64,000 bases of DNA. It comes from Posidonia oceanica (Eukaryota; Streptophyta; Magnoliopsida; Alismatales; Posidoniaceae). Below, one piece after another: positions 11,845 to 22,457 of this stretch; position 1 is the first letter of the stretch; every line of letters begins with the position of its first letter. The stretch spans positions 148,439,501 through 148,503,500 of the forward strand of contig JAZBRS010000026.1 in the NCBI GenBank assembly GCA_037176725.1. The letters run 5' to 3'. Under the pieces are notes generated by a model. The model was not told the DNA's origin. It searched no databases and saw nothing but the letters and a program-made list of their open reading frames with translations. Made by a program: the position numbers and the translations under genes.

Positions 11845-12210
11845 ACTACTAGAAAAACAGGAATTTGCTAGGACATATGCCCTCGCAATGTCCTCGCTAA
11901 AGGCTCTTGCAAGGACATTGCGAGGAAATATTATCCTCGGAACACCTGTCGTCGTTAAATTGATTTTGCGAGGAAATTTCCTCGCAATGTCCTTGTGAGA
12001 TAGTTTGCGAGGAGACATGTCCTCGATATATCCTTGCAAATAGCTTGCTTAGTATTCGCAAAAGATGGAAAAATATTATAGTAGTCCCAGAAATAACGAG
12101 GTTACTGCCAGGACTTGTCTTTGTTATTTCTAGGATAAACAACTAGATTAGCGAGGACATTGCCAGGACAAGTCCTCGCAATGTCCTCACTATTTCTGGG
12201 TAGTCGAAAA
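11845..12210. repeat. CACTA left terminus and subterminal repeats
   Basis: The terminal repeat is followed by many copies, in both orientations, of a motif close to GCGAGGACATTG or its complement CAATGTCCTCGC (for example 11885-11900, 11905-11930, 11970-11995, 12145-12190). In the En/Spm family, subterminal repeats of this kind bind the TNPA-type protein. The same motif recurs at 48070-48254. 12211-12628 holds AT-rich DNA without recognisable genes. Confidence 0.88.
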
Positions 12211-12628
12211 TAAATAAATTAGTATCATCAATGATTGAAATTACCAGAATATACCTGCTAAAATCACATTCAAATGCATCCACAAATATATTAAATCACA
12301 CATACATTACACATCCATGCATTTTATAGAAAAAGTATCAATTAATATTAGAACATATGGTTTTACATATCTATTTGTTCACAACATTGAATGTAACACA
12401 ACATTGAAATGGTTTTACATTTCCAATCAAAACGATATAATACAAGTCATCATCTTCTTTTACCGACTTGCTTTCCTTTACCTTTTGAGGAAGATACATG
12501 GATGGAACAACGGTCACGTGTATACTTCTCGTAATGCTCATCATCGTCACTCGACAAATTGACCTCATGCTTGTTCTCATATTTTCTGATCATAAAAAAC
12601 AAACTTACAATATGTTATGATGGATAAT

Positions 12629-15115
12629 TGTAACACCTGGGAATTCATTTCCCTTGTAATTATACAGATTCAATGAATTCTTTTAACTATAGATGGGTGT
12701 TACTGGCTCGTGTGGCTCTTTTTGTGGTCAGTTTGTTGGCTTGGTGTGGCTTTGGCCTTTTGTGGTGGTACTGTGCTCTTGAGGAGCGGTTGTAGTGTTG
12801 TTGGGGCTCGTGTTGGTGGAGTGGGTGTTGTGAAAGGGTGGTTGTGCTCGTGTGGTGTGGTGGTTGATGTGTGGTAGTGTGGTTGGTAGTGGACTTGCAG
12901 CTCTTTGCATGTGTTCCTTGACCAGCAGCTACACGTACGTAAACCATCTTGGCCGTGGCTTTATAAGAGAGAGGAAGGAAGTGTGCTCGACACTCCTCAT
13001 CCTCCCCACCCTTTCTCCCACACAGAGTGCCGACCTTCCCCTTCCTTCTCCCTTCCCGACCTTCCCCCTTCCTCCTCCACCTTCCCTGATCTCCTTCTTC
13101 CCCTTCTCCTCCTTCTCCAAACCTTGAGAGAGAGTGAGAGAGAGATGGATGGAGGGTGTGTGGTGAGGGCTTTTGGTGGCCGATCGTCGTTTCCCCCATG
13201 CTCGGTGGTGGCAAGGAGCTCCGGTCTTCGTCCCAAAGGTTGTGCGAGCTCAAGAGCGGCCGTGTGGAGCTCGAAGCCATGGTGGATCGCCAAAGAAGTG
13301 TGAGGATCGTCGGCGTGGTGTGGAACCTCAGTGAGCTTCGAGAGGTGCACATCCCATAAATCTCTTCTAAATTAGATAAAAATTATATATTTGAGTTCCT
13401 TGTGATGATTGTGATCTATTGGAAGTGATTTCGTGATTTTTAGTTGATTATGTGATTTTTAGTCGAAGTTATTTAGTTTTGGTTTATGATATTCAATTAA
13501 TGGTTCTTTGAGGATTTTGAGAGTTTTATGCTATGAAATGGTGCGAACTTGGTGTGGAATGATTCCTTGTTTCAATACGATCATTTTGACATATTGCATG
13601 TTGGTTGTGGTTGAGTGTATGAGCAGATTGCTTTTTAGTTTTGGGTTTGAAGCTCTCTGTTTTTTTGTGATGGCTAGGTTCGACATACCAAATTGGTTCG
13701 GTTTGCCGAATAGGCTCTCTGTTTCGGCTTAGGACACTAATTCGGTCGATCGAATCCTTTCAATCTGTCGAAAGTGCTCTCTGGTTCAGCCCAAGGCTAT
13801 GGTCCTGTAGACCAACCCATTTCGGTATGCCGGGATAGCATCCAGTTCAGTCGACCGAACCTATTTCGGTTTGCTGAATCTGGACATGGAAGTGAGCACA
13901 GGTCTTTGGTTCGGTTGACCGACCTATTTCAGTCTGCCTATCCAGACCTTAGTTTATTCTAGGGTGCTTTTGGATGGGTTTTTAATTAGTATAATTTATG
14001 TTAATTAATGCTTTGGACTTCATGGATTATTTGGTGACCTGGAAATGATTTGAAAATGATTTTTGAGGAAAAATGTAGAATGATTTCGAAATGATTTTGC
14101 CGTGGTTTGGTTGGGGCCAAAATACCGAGGTGAGTGTCGTTAGGACCCGGGGATGTGACGATGTTCCTGGTGTGTCAGACACGTCTCTGAGGTTGAGGTC
14201 TGGGGGTCGAGGTGCCGTCCGTACCTAGTGGTATCGTGGTAGCGGACACGGGAGGTGTGATACTCTTGTGTAGCTAGACGTGATACCCTAGTTGCTATGG
14301 ATACCAAGACTCGACTTGGGGTGCTGAGGAGCCCTGAGGGGTTCGAGCATTGAGTTTCAGGGGGCCGATAGGATGTGCCTTGTGGTCTTGTCCCGAGTGA
14401 GGACAGCTCACCCAAGTGGTGTGAGTAGCTTTCCTAGGTGGGGATTGCTTTTGAGGCTCCTTTAGGTGGGAGGACACCGGGACGGACATGCTCCTCCACA
14501 GGGCGGATGTCCGTGGCAGTGTAGTGCGCATTGGTGGTTACTTGTGGGCTAGTGTTGGTTGCTTGGCGTTGAGCAATAGGATTCATTGTGTTTTCTGCCT
14601 GTGGGGCTTATGGTTTTGAGGTTTCTGGCCAGAGTGGGCCTTGAGCTTTTTTGTCTTTGTGGCGTTGTGGCATTTTGCCGAGTTTTGGCCAATGGGGCCC
14701 GTGATTTGATAAATGAGTTTTGAAATAAATAGTGATTTCAATGGAATGGCTTTATGGCTTTAGGGAAAAAATGATTTAAATGGAATTATAGGATAAAATG
14801 ATTTTGGATTGATGATTTGTCTGGTTTAATTCTGAATGAAAGTTTTATTCCGATTTTTGCGTAATTTTCCATGGGGTGTGTGCTTGGTGACATTTATGGT
14901 CACTCATGTGTTTTCTTTATGTTTTTAGATGCAGGTGTAGGCGAGTAGCAGTTTGCATTTATAGTGCACATAGTCGGAGTCACGTAGCCATCCACTACAG
15001 GTTCCTGGCAGATATTCATTGTATTAGCTTGTAATTAACTGTAAATTTAGCATTTGTTTATGTTTAAATTTATTCGGGCTAATGGATCTTGTGGGTAGCG
15101 ACGCGGGTCATTACA
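12629..15115 (+). repeat. Solo LTR of the chromovirus family
   Basis: Starts TGTAACACCTGGGAATTC and ends GGTCATTACA, the same termini as the LTRs at 165 and 7662 but in the opposite orientation. A perfect 5-bp duplication ATAAT flanks it (12624-12628 and 15116-15120), and there is no internal region or second LTR. It is therefore a solo LTR left by recombination between the two LTRs of an intact insertion. The segment 13680-13935 is rich in TTCGGnnnnCCGAA-type motifs. The CT-rich and GA-rich segment at 13000-13150 gives spurious open frames. Confidence 0.93.
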
Positions 15116-15120
15116 ATAAT

Positions 15121-15565
15121 CATTATATTATAAGGTTGAATTCAACATAACAAATGCATATCAAAAAAAATTAAACTATATAAAATGTTACCATACAAGT
15201 CGATTCTCCAAAGCATGTATTTCACCCCTTATTTCCTCCCTTATTTGCTGCCTTATGTCCTACTTTATATCTGAACGTATTGAAGTTGCCAACTCTGAAC
15301 TAGGAATGCAAATAATCTCGATCAAGTGGAGAAGAAGAAGACTAGGTCAAACATCCAAAATGCACAGTACAACTGTAGAAAAACCAATAATAGACTTTAC
15401 TGAGTAGTATGGATCAAGACCACCCAGGCCGTGCTTTCTTAACGAACTACCTACGTTCCTTTCCATTGAAATTTGCTTCCAAAGTTTCTTATCAAAGGCA
15501 CCAATATCACTTTATTTGCACCGGAGTATTCCAACTTGAGGATCTCTTTTAAGATACCATAATAG
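15121..15565 (-). pseudogene. CACTA transposase, 3' coding end and downstream DNA
   Basis: On the minus strand, 15565-15454 continues the DUF4216-type domain of the TNP2 gene cut at 42885. Joined across the retrotransposon with one AATAG copy, the frame reads on without a break (YGILKEILKLEYSG is visible here) to a TAG at 15451-15453. The rest, 15121-15450, is AT-rich DNA probably 3' of the gene. The solo LTR sits directly beyond. Confidence 0.72.
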
Positions 15566-18500
15566 TGTTGACACCCCATTTCGACAAGGCTGAATCGGTA
15601 GATCTCTCTGGCGGCTAGGAAAAAACCCAAAATCGCACATTTCTCTTCATCCTTCTTCCCAAATCAAAACTCCAGCTCAAACCTCAAACCAAACCTAGAA
15701 CCACACCCATTTTCAAACCCCAAAACCTTACCCTGAAATCATCCCAAAACCTTACCCTGAAACCATCCAAAACCTAAGCCAAAACCAAACCCTAACCCTC
15801 CTCTCTACCCTTCAAAACCAGCCAACTTGACCTAAGCCTTTACCCCTCTTCCCGAGCTCAAAACTTGACCAAAATCCATAGGAAAATCCACCAACACCCA
15901 CTCAACAAACCTACTCTAGAACCTAGAAATTTCTAAACCTAACCCATTCCCAAAAACCCTAGAAAACCTAGGTGAATTTTCCCTTTTTCTACACCTTGAA
16001 ACCCCTCCAAAACCTTCTTAAAATCAAACCAAAACCTTAGACCCAATACCTTAAGCCCTAGACTACCCACTCACCAATTTTCACCCCATTCCAAGACCTT
16101 TAAGACCTCCATTCACCCAGATTATCCTTTTCTCTCTCCAGGATTATCTTTTTCTCTCTCCTCTCTCTCTCTCCTGATTATCATCTCCCTTTTCATCCCC
16201 TTCTTGCCCTTTCCCTGGCCTGGCTGTAAGCCCCCTTTGTGTTTCTATCCCTTCTTTATCTTATTCCTATTTTTATTTTATTTTTAGCATTTTCCCTGAA
16301 TTTTAAAAAATCATTTCCCTCCAACTCATCTCTTTCCCTTTTATTTCTCCCTTTTTCCATTTTCTTCCTCCTTCTCTTTTCCTTTTCTTTCTTTTGCAAA
16401 AACCCATAAAAACCCCTAAAAATCTGTAAAATTCCAAAACATAAAAGAGACAAACCAGAACTCTAAGAAAAACAATTAAAAAACACTAAGCAAGCAATTA
16501 AAAACTTAAACTTAACTAAATCAAGCTAAAAAGAAAATCAAGCATGCAAACTAAAAAATGCAAAACAAACCAAAAGAAAATACCAAAAAATCTAGGAAAA
16601 AACTAAAATAAAACCAAAACCTACCAAAAGTAAAAACCCCATCAAAAGAATTAAAAAACAAACCCTAAAAAGAAGAATTAAAAAACAAACACTAAAACAA
16701 GTAATTAAAGAAGCAAAAGACTTAAACCTAATAAACATAAGAAAAACAACATAAAAACTTAATGAAAAAAGAAAAGAAAAACACATCTGAAAGACTTAAA
16801 AACACCCCATCAAACCAGTAAAATCTAATTAAAAACTCCAAGAAAAATCAACAAACAAAAATCAAAGCATAATTTAGAAGACTTAAGAAAGAAAAACCCT
16901 AAAAAGACTAAGACTTAAAAATCCAAAACCAACCCTGATTAATACGAAAATAAATCCTAAAAAATCCTAATCAATATTCTAAGTGTCCAACAAGGGAAGC
17001 ACAATTTTTAAAACAATTTAAAAAGATTTAACAAACACTTAATCAAATGGAAAACAAATTAAGGACAAAACAAAACCATAAAACCCTAATCAAGCCCAAA
17101 ACACACTAATTAACCTAAAAACAGTCACTAAAAATCTAATTAAAATCCTAACTCACAACACAACTTTTCTAGTATTTTTACTTATTTTTAATTTATTTTT
17201 TCTTCTAAATTTTATTTCCTTTCTCTTCCTTTCTTCTTCTTCCCTCCTTTCTTTCTCACTTCTCATTCCTCTCTTCCTCCCCTTCATTTTCTTTTCTTTT
17301 TTTTACTGTGCTCAAGGCCCAGCCCATAGCCGGCCAACTCTTTCTTCTTCCCTCCTTCTCTTCTTCTTCTTCCATTCTTCTCCTCCTCTTACAGCCAAAA
17401 ACGACAGTAGCCTCCCTCATTGGTTTTCTTTTTTTTCAAACCTCCCTGACACCACCTTGACCTCCCACCATCACCCACGACCCACGACCACCATCACCAC
17501 CCTACCCTGTGGCCTGAAACCAAGGACAGCAACCCATCCTTTCTCTTTTTGACTGTTGGAAACCAGCAAGTTTGGAGGGATCAAAACTTGGGATTTTGGA
17601 ATCAGAAAGGGATTCGGCCGACACACCTGCGAAGAGGAAGTCACCAGCTCTCTCACCCTTCTTCCAGAACCCAAAAAGACCCCCAATCCTTGCCGGAATC
17701 CTTCCCCGAAGTAGCCAGCACCCAAGCAAGCTCAGAGCGACCTTCTTCTTTGCAAACCCACCACCACGAGCATCCAAAAATTCCCAAACTCCACCATCGT
17801 ACTCACCAAGTTCCCACCTTCACAATCCACCCAATATCTCACTCTGAAACCTCCCACAGTCACCGCATTCCACTACAAACACTTGGGTCCTCTTTTTTGC
17901 CAAAATCTTCAAACACCCATATCTTCCTCTACACTCAGTGAAATCCACTTCTGTTTCCTCCCACGCACTCCCCGAACAACCACCTAGCCGCCCGTGCCTT
18001 CGCCTCGCCTTGGAGCGCCGCACATCGCCGTATCCACCTCGGCCATCACAGTTGAGCTCCGGTCGAACCAGATCTTGCTCCAGGCCGTAGAAGACCCTTC
18101 TGGAACCTCCGTCATCCTCCTCGGGCCTCCGGCAACGTCCCCCGAGCTCCCCAACGCAGCAGCCGCCGCCCTCCGCCGTCCCCACTCCTCTCCGGCCGGT
18201 CGAAAGCCACCCAGGTGGGTGGGCTCTTCCGGCGCGCGTAACGGTCGAAGAAAGTCTCCCCTGGATTCCCCTCGTCTCCCTCTTGCTCCTCGGCTTTTCC
18301 CCGAGGCGTTTCGTCGCCTGTGCCGCCCGCAAGCTCTCGCCGGAGTTCCCATCTTCTCCGGCACCGGTCGCCGGCGCTGCAAGGACAGCAGCTTCTCCAC
18401 GCACGCCCGCCGCCGCCGACGCACCGCCGCACCCCTCCTCGCCTCCGTCGCACCCTGCCGGTTCCCCCCCGCTCTCCGCCGCCCCGCGTCGCCCCTCCTC

Positions 18501-21284
18501 CGCGGGTCCAGAGCGTCGTTGGCGGACCTCCGGCCGTCTCCCCGCTGTAAGTCCTCTGTTCTTCTTTTCTTTTTTATTTTCAGCAACTTTAGCTTAATTT
18601 ACCTGCATTGCATTCATGCCTTATTAAGTTTTCAATATTGCTATTAGGTCCTGATGAGTTAAGTTTTATGTTATATTGAAGTTAAAATCTTATTAAATTG
18701 CTTTAAATGTTTCTGGTTTTTAGTATTTGCATGATAATCCATTTACTGTACTGACCAGTTGTAGAAAATTATGTTTTAGCCCTTCTACTCTTAATTTTTG
18801 CATCTGAATCCTGCAGTAGATTATTTAATTTAAATGCTGTAAGTTTGCCTTATTGTATTGCGTTCTGGGTCCTTCTTAGTTTCTGTTTTTGCATCTTAGT
18901 CCAATGCACTGTAGAACTTAGGGTTTATTTTCGTATTTTGCATGCTGCATTGCACATTTGCCCTTCTGATTTTTAATTTTTGCATCTAGGTCCATTTAAA
19001 TGCACAGTAGCCATCTTGCATGCATTTTTGCATATTGCATTGCATTTTCAACCCTGTTTTTTTAAAAAATTGCACATCAGTCCATAAACCTTGATTTCAG
19101 AGCACATTTTGCATCTAAAATTGCATACTTGACCCTTGCATGATTTAAAAATGACATATAGGTCCTTGCATCCTTTTAAAGTCATGTAAAAAGACTGTTT
19201 TGCCCCTAAAAATGCATCTTAGCTCCCATGCTTGCAAAATTGCACGTAGACCCTCCACCTGCATTCCCAGACTCCCCAGGACCCTGTTTTCTGGAAAAAT
19301 TGCATTTTAGCCCCTGATGTTTTTAAAAATTGCATTCTGCTTGCCATTTGCTTTCAAAACTTCCTCTGATGCATACCTACTTTTAAAAAGCTATGTTCTG
19401 AAGCCTATTCTTTGCAAAACCACCCTCTGTCACCTCCTGTTCTCAGAACCCCTGCCTGTAAGCCCCATCCTTTTCAAAAATTTGCATTTAAACCCCCTCT
19501 CTTTTCAAAAATAGCTTTTGAATCTCTACTTTTCTAAAAATTCCCTTCTAGTCTTTTCTTGCTTCTTGCATGCATTGGCATCCATCTAGTCTTGCATCTG
19601 GCATTCCTTTGCACACACCAGAGCCCCCTTAGCTCCCATTCACCTGGGAGGACCCTTTTGCACACCCTTAGGACCTCCTGAACACTTAGATCTGTTCTTC
19701 TCTCCTGTTCTGGCCCTTCCGCCCTGAAGCTGCGATATCTTCCAATCCGACCGTCGGATCTTCTCAAGCAAGCTGCCCAGGCGACCGCAGCGAGGCGCTC
19801 TTCAGCATGGACCAAGCGGATTTCAGATCAGACTCCAGGATTTCCAGGTATGCCCTCCTGAACCCTTGCATTGCATTCATTCGCATGCCATTTGCATAGT
19901 TTGCCTCGTTTTCGCTTTCGGTCTCTTTGAGCATGTAGAATAGGACCTCCCCTTCTTGTCTATCAATTCCAATCCTCGTTTCGCGTACTCTTGAGTGTTT
20001 TGTGTCGTGTTTTCCTTGGATTCACCACTTAATGCGACTTTTTTCCCCCTTTTCCACGATCCGATCGCATCGCGAGCTTTGGGCAGCGTGCGAGACACAC
20101 CGTGGAGCGGTTTAGTGGGAAACGGTCACAAAGAGGCGATAATCCCTCCGTTTGCTCACTCTCTCCCTTTGTAGGTCTTTACACCTACTCCGTGTGGCCC
20201 CGAACAGCGTCTGTTCTCACACACGCGCTGTCTTACTTCTCTTTGGCTTCTTTTGATCTTTTTCTTTGCATTAGCATTCGCATAGCTTTTCCGGGGTTTT
20301 GTTTCGCTGTTTTGGCACCGTTTTGCGTGCCTGCTTTGCTTTTGCGCCGTTTTACGCGCTCGTCTTGTTTTGGCACCATTTCGCGTGCTCGTAATCGTCT
20401 TTTTGCACCGTTTTGTGTGCCATTCTGTTTTGTTGTCTCGTTTTGCGTGCCGCCTTGTTTTTTTTGCTTGTTTTGCGTGCCGGTTTCGTTCTTTTGCACC
20501 GTTTTGCGTGCCATTCTGTTTTGTTGTCTCGTTTTGTGTGCTGCCTTGTTTTTTCGCTTGTTTTGCGCACCAGCTTCGTCCTTTTGCACCGTTTTGTGTA
20601 CGTTCTTGTTTCTCGCCTCGTTTTGCGTGTTTTACGCCGTTTTCTCTTGCATGTCGATCGCATTGCATGACTTTGTCGTTGTTTTGCTTTCTCGTCTGCA
20701 TTTGCATATAGGGCTGTGATGCTTACTGCCTGGAGTTCTCACGAGCTAGGTTTCGCCTGGTTCGGAACACGGACAGCGTAGCTGAGCATTTAGAGAGCAC
20801 GTTTACTTCCCTGCCTTGCATTTTCCCACTTAGAGCACTCCTTGAGCATTCATTTAGGCATTCATAGGCACATAGGCATTCAATCCTGCATTTCCCTGTG
20901 CATGCGAGCGTAAGCCTAGAAAGACCGATTCTCGGGCGTGTCGGGGGTGCCTAACACCTTCCCCGCGCGTAACAGAAGTCCTTGCCCTGTCTTCTGGCCC
21001 GCAATGACCATATTGCCCCTATCCTAGGCTAGAGTCATCTCATTTGCATTCATTTGCATTTGTTTTCCTTTGCATTGCTTTGCTTTGCATTTCTTTCTTG
21101 GTTTTGCGTGTTAATTCACGCATTTCCCTCGGTTTTCCTTGTCTCCCGTTAATAGACATGGTGGCGACTCTGATTTGTCTTATCTTTCCCTTTTCTCCTT
21201 GATTTAAAGTGTTTTCGAGTTGAGCCTCTTCCTCGGATCCAATCGCCGCTAATAGTGAGCCTGATTCCGATCGGGATTACTACA
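15566..21284 (+). repeat. 5' LTR of the Ogre-like element
   Basis: 5719 bp, TGTTGACACCCC to GGGATTACTACA. It is a mosaic of compositional blocks: A/C-rich and almost G-free on this strand (15650-17160), pyrimidine-rich (17160-17700), CpG-rich (17960-18545), T-rich with many TGCAT strings (18560-19950), a GT-rich minisatellite (20290-20640), and a final block at 20905-21284 that is also found in the LTR at 59322. Open frames of 100-217 codons in the CpG block overlap on both strands and look like chance products. A good splice-donor string GCTGTAAGT at 18544-18552 could belong to a leader intron. Confidence 0.95.
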
Positions 21285-21303
21285 GTGGCGACTCCGCTGG
21301 GGA
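21285..21303 (+). other. Primer binding site of the Ogre-like element
   Basis: GTGGCGACTCCGCTGGGGA directly follows the 5' LTR end. Ogre elements are described as using a tRNA-Arg primer; I cannot check the isoacceptor here. A near copy (GGTGGCGACTCTGA, about 21160) lies inside the LTR roughly 125 bp upstream, and again at the matching place of the 3' LTR (about 42760). Confidence 0.8.
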
Positions 21304-22457
21304 TGCTAGACTCCGGCTTTCGCTCTTGGCTTTTTCGCTCGCCTGTTTTGCAGCTTTGTCTGCCTTGTGTGCCTTCTTTGCCTGTTTTGCTCGCCTTTCT
21401 GTGCAAACTCCTAGCAAGTCGCTTCGTGGCTACTTTGCTTAGGTTTTGCACTTCTTTCGCCTCGGTTTGCGCTTTCTTTTGCTTGGCTTCGCTTATTTGC
21501 TTGTTTATTTACTTATTGCCTTGCTTATGCTCCTATTTCTTTTACAGTCTGCTTACTTTTACCTTGCTTTGCCTTACTTGCTTATTATTGCTTTAATTCT
21601 TGCACATTACATGTCTACATACTTTGTTTGGCTAAAATACATGCTTTTTGAATGTTGAATGCTTCTTTTACACTCTTGCTATGTCACTACACACGCACAT
21701 ACTATGCTTACATGCCTTTTGACTTGATGAATGTTTCTTTTTCACCATCATGTTCACAAACACTCGCACATGCCATGAACATGCCTTTTGTTGTGTTGTA
21801 TGATGGTTGCTTGCCATATTTTGACTGATTTTCTTCCCTTTTGCACTTGCCATGCTTAGGATAGTAGAGACTTGTCTGCTTCCCCCATGGTTAACTAAAA
21901 AATGCAAGTAAAAAGAACTTCCAGGAGCAACTAGAGACTACAAACAATCCTTCACACCCTTGGGTTAATAAAACGCGCAAGATAAAAAAACTCTAATCAT
22001 TTGCATAAGCATCATATAGGGCATGCATTCTTCTCCCCTGAGTCCACCTACTAGTCTGCGAAGGACGGTTCCGGCCTCTTGTTCCACTGCTTTGGGCGTG
22101 GCATAAGTTGGTCGGTCCGTCCCCTCCTTGTCCGGGGGTCGTGTCGGTGTTAGTAGAGGGTACCACCCACGCTTTGGCGGGGTAGAGGCCACCAATGCAC
22201 CACCCTGTCATTACCTGAGCTTTGGGCCGGGAGTTAGGCAGGGGACCTACTTTTTCTGACCTGAGTCGGTGACCCGTACACCTAGGGATACCCGGAGTAG
22301 ACCGCCTTACTAGGGCACACTAGTTGGGTAAAGGGGGGCATGCTAGAAAGCATGCACGTCATTCATGCCATTTAACTAACTCATTTGCATTCATCTTCTT
22401 AGTCTCTAACCCTAATTTCCTTCTGTTGTGTCAGCGTGATCGGTAAGCGAGTTCCCT
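21304..22457 (+). other. Leader between primer site and gag
   Basis: About 1.15 kb without a supported gene. It is T- and TTTGC-rich at first (21300-21880), then mixed. Ogre elements often have an additional ORF upstream of gag; here there is none, and the extra ORF lies 3' of pol instead. Confidence 0.6.

Noticed and set aside
12687..13352. 221-codon minus-strand frame in the solo LTR
   Set aside because: Low-complexity Thr/His/Pro and Arg/Gly-rich text from repeats inside an LTR, without support.
15780..15800. CCCTAACCC telomere-like text in the LTR (also at 37300)
   Set aside because: Only one to two units within generally CCTAAACC-rich DNA; not a telomeric array.
18547..18583. Short GTAAGT...TTTTCAG segment as an intron
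   Set aside because: At 37 nt it is too short for a plant intron; the donor could still pair with a distant acceptor.
17820..18647. Frames of 194-217 codons on both strands in the giant LTR (also 39329-40156)
   Set aside because: CpG-rich DNA with few chance stops on either strand. Frames overlap each other, and none shows a known domain.
18651..18658. CTGATGAG string resembling a hammerhead ribozyme core (also in the 3' LTR)
   Set aside because: No matching GAAA core strand or stems I and II around it.
20102..20719. 205-codon plus and 183-codon minus frames in the LTR minisatellite
   Set aside because: Products of the GT-rich tandem repeat; the encoded text only mirrors the repeat unit.
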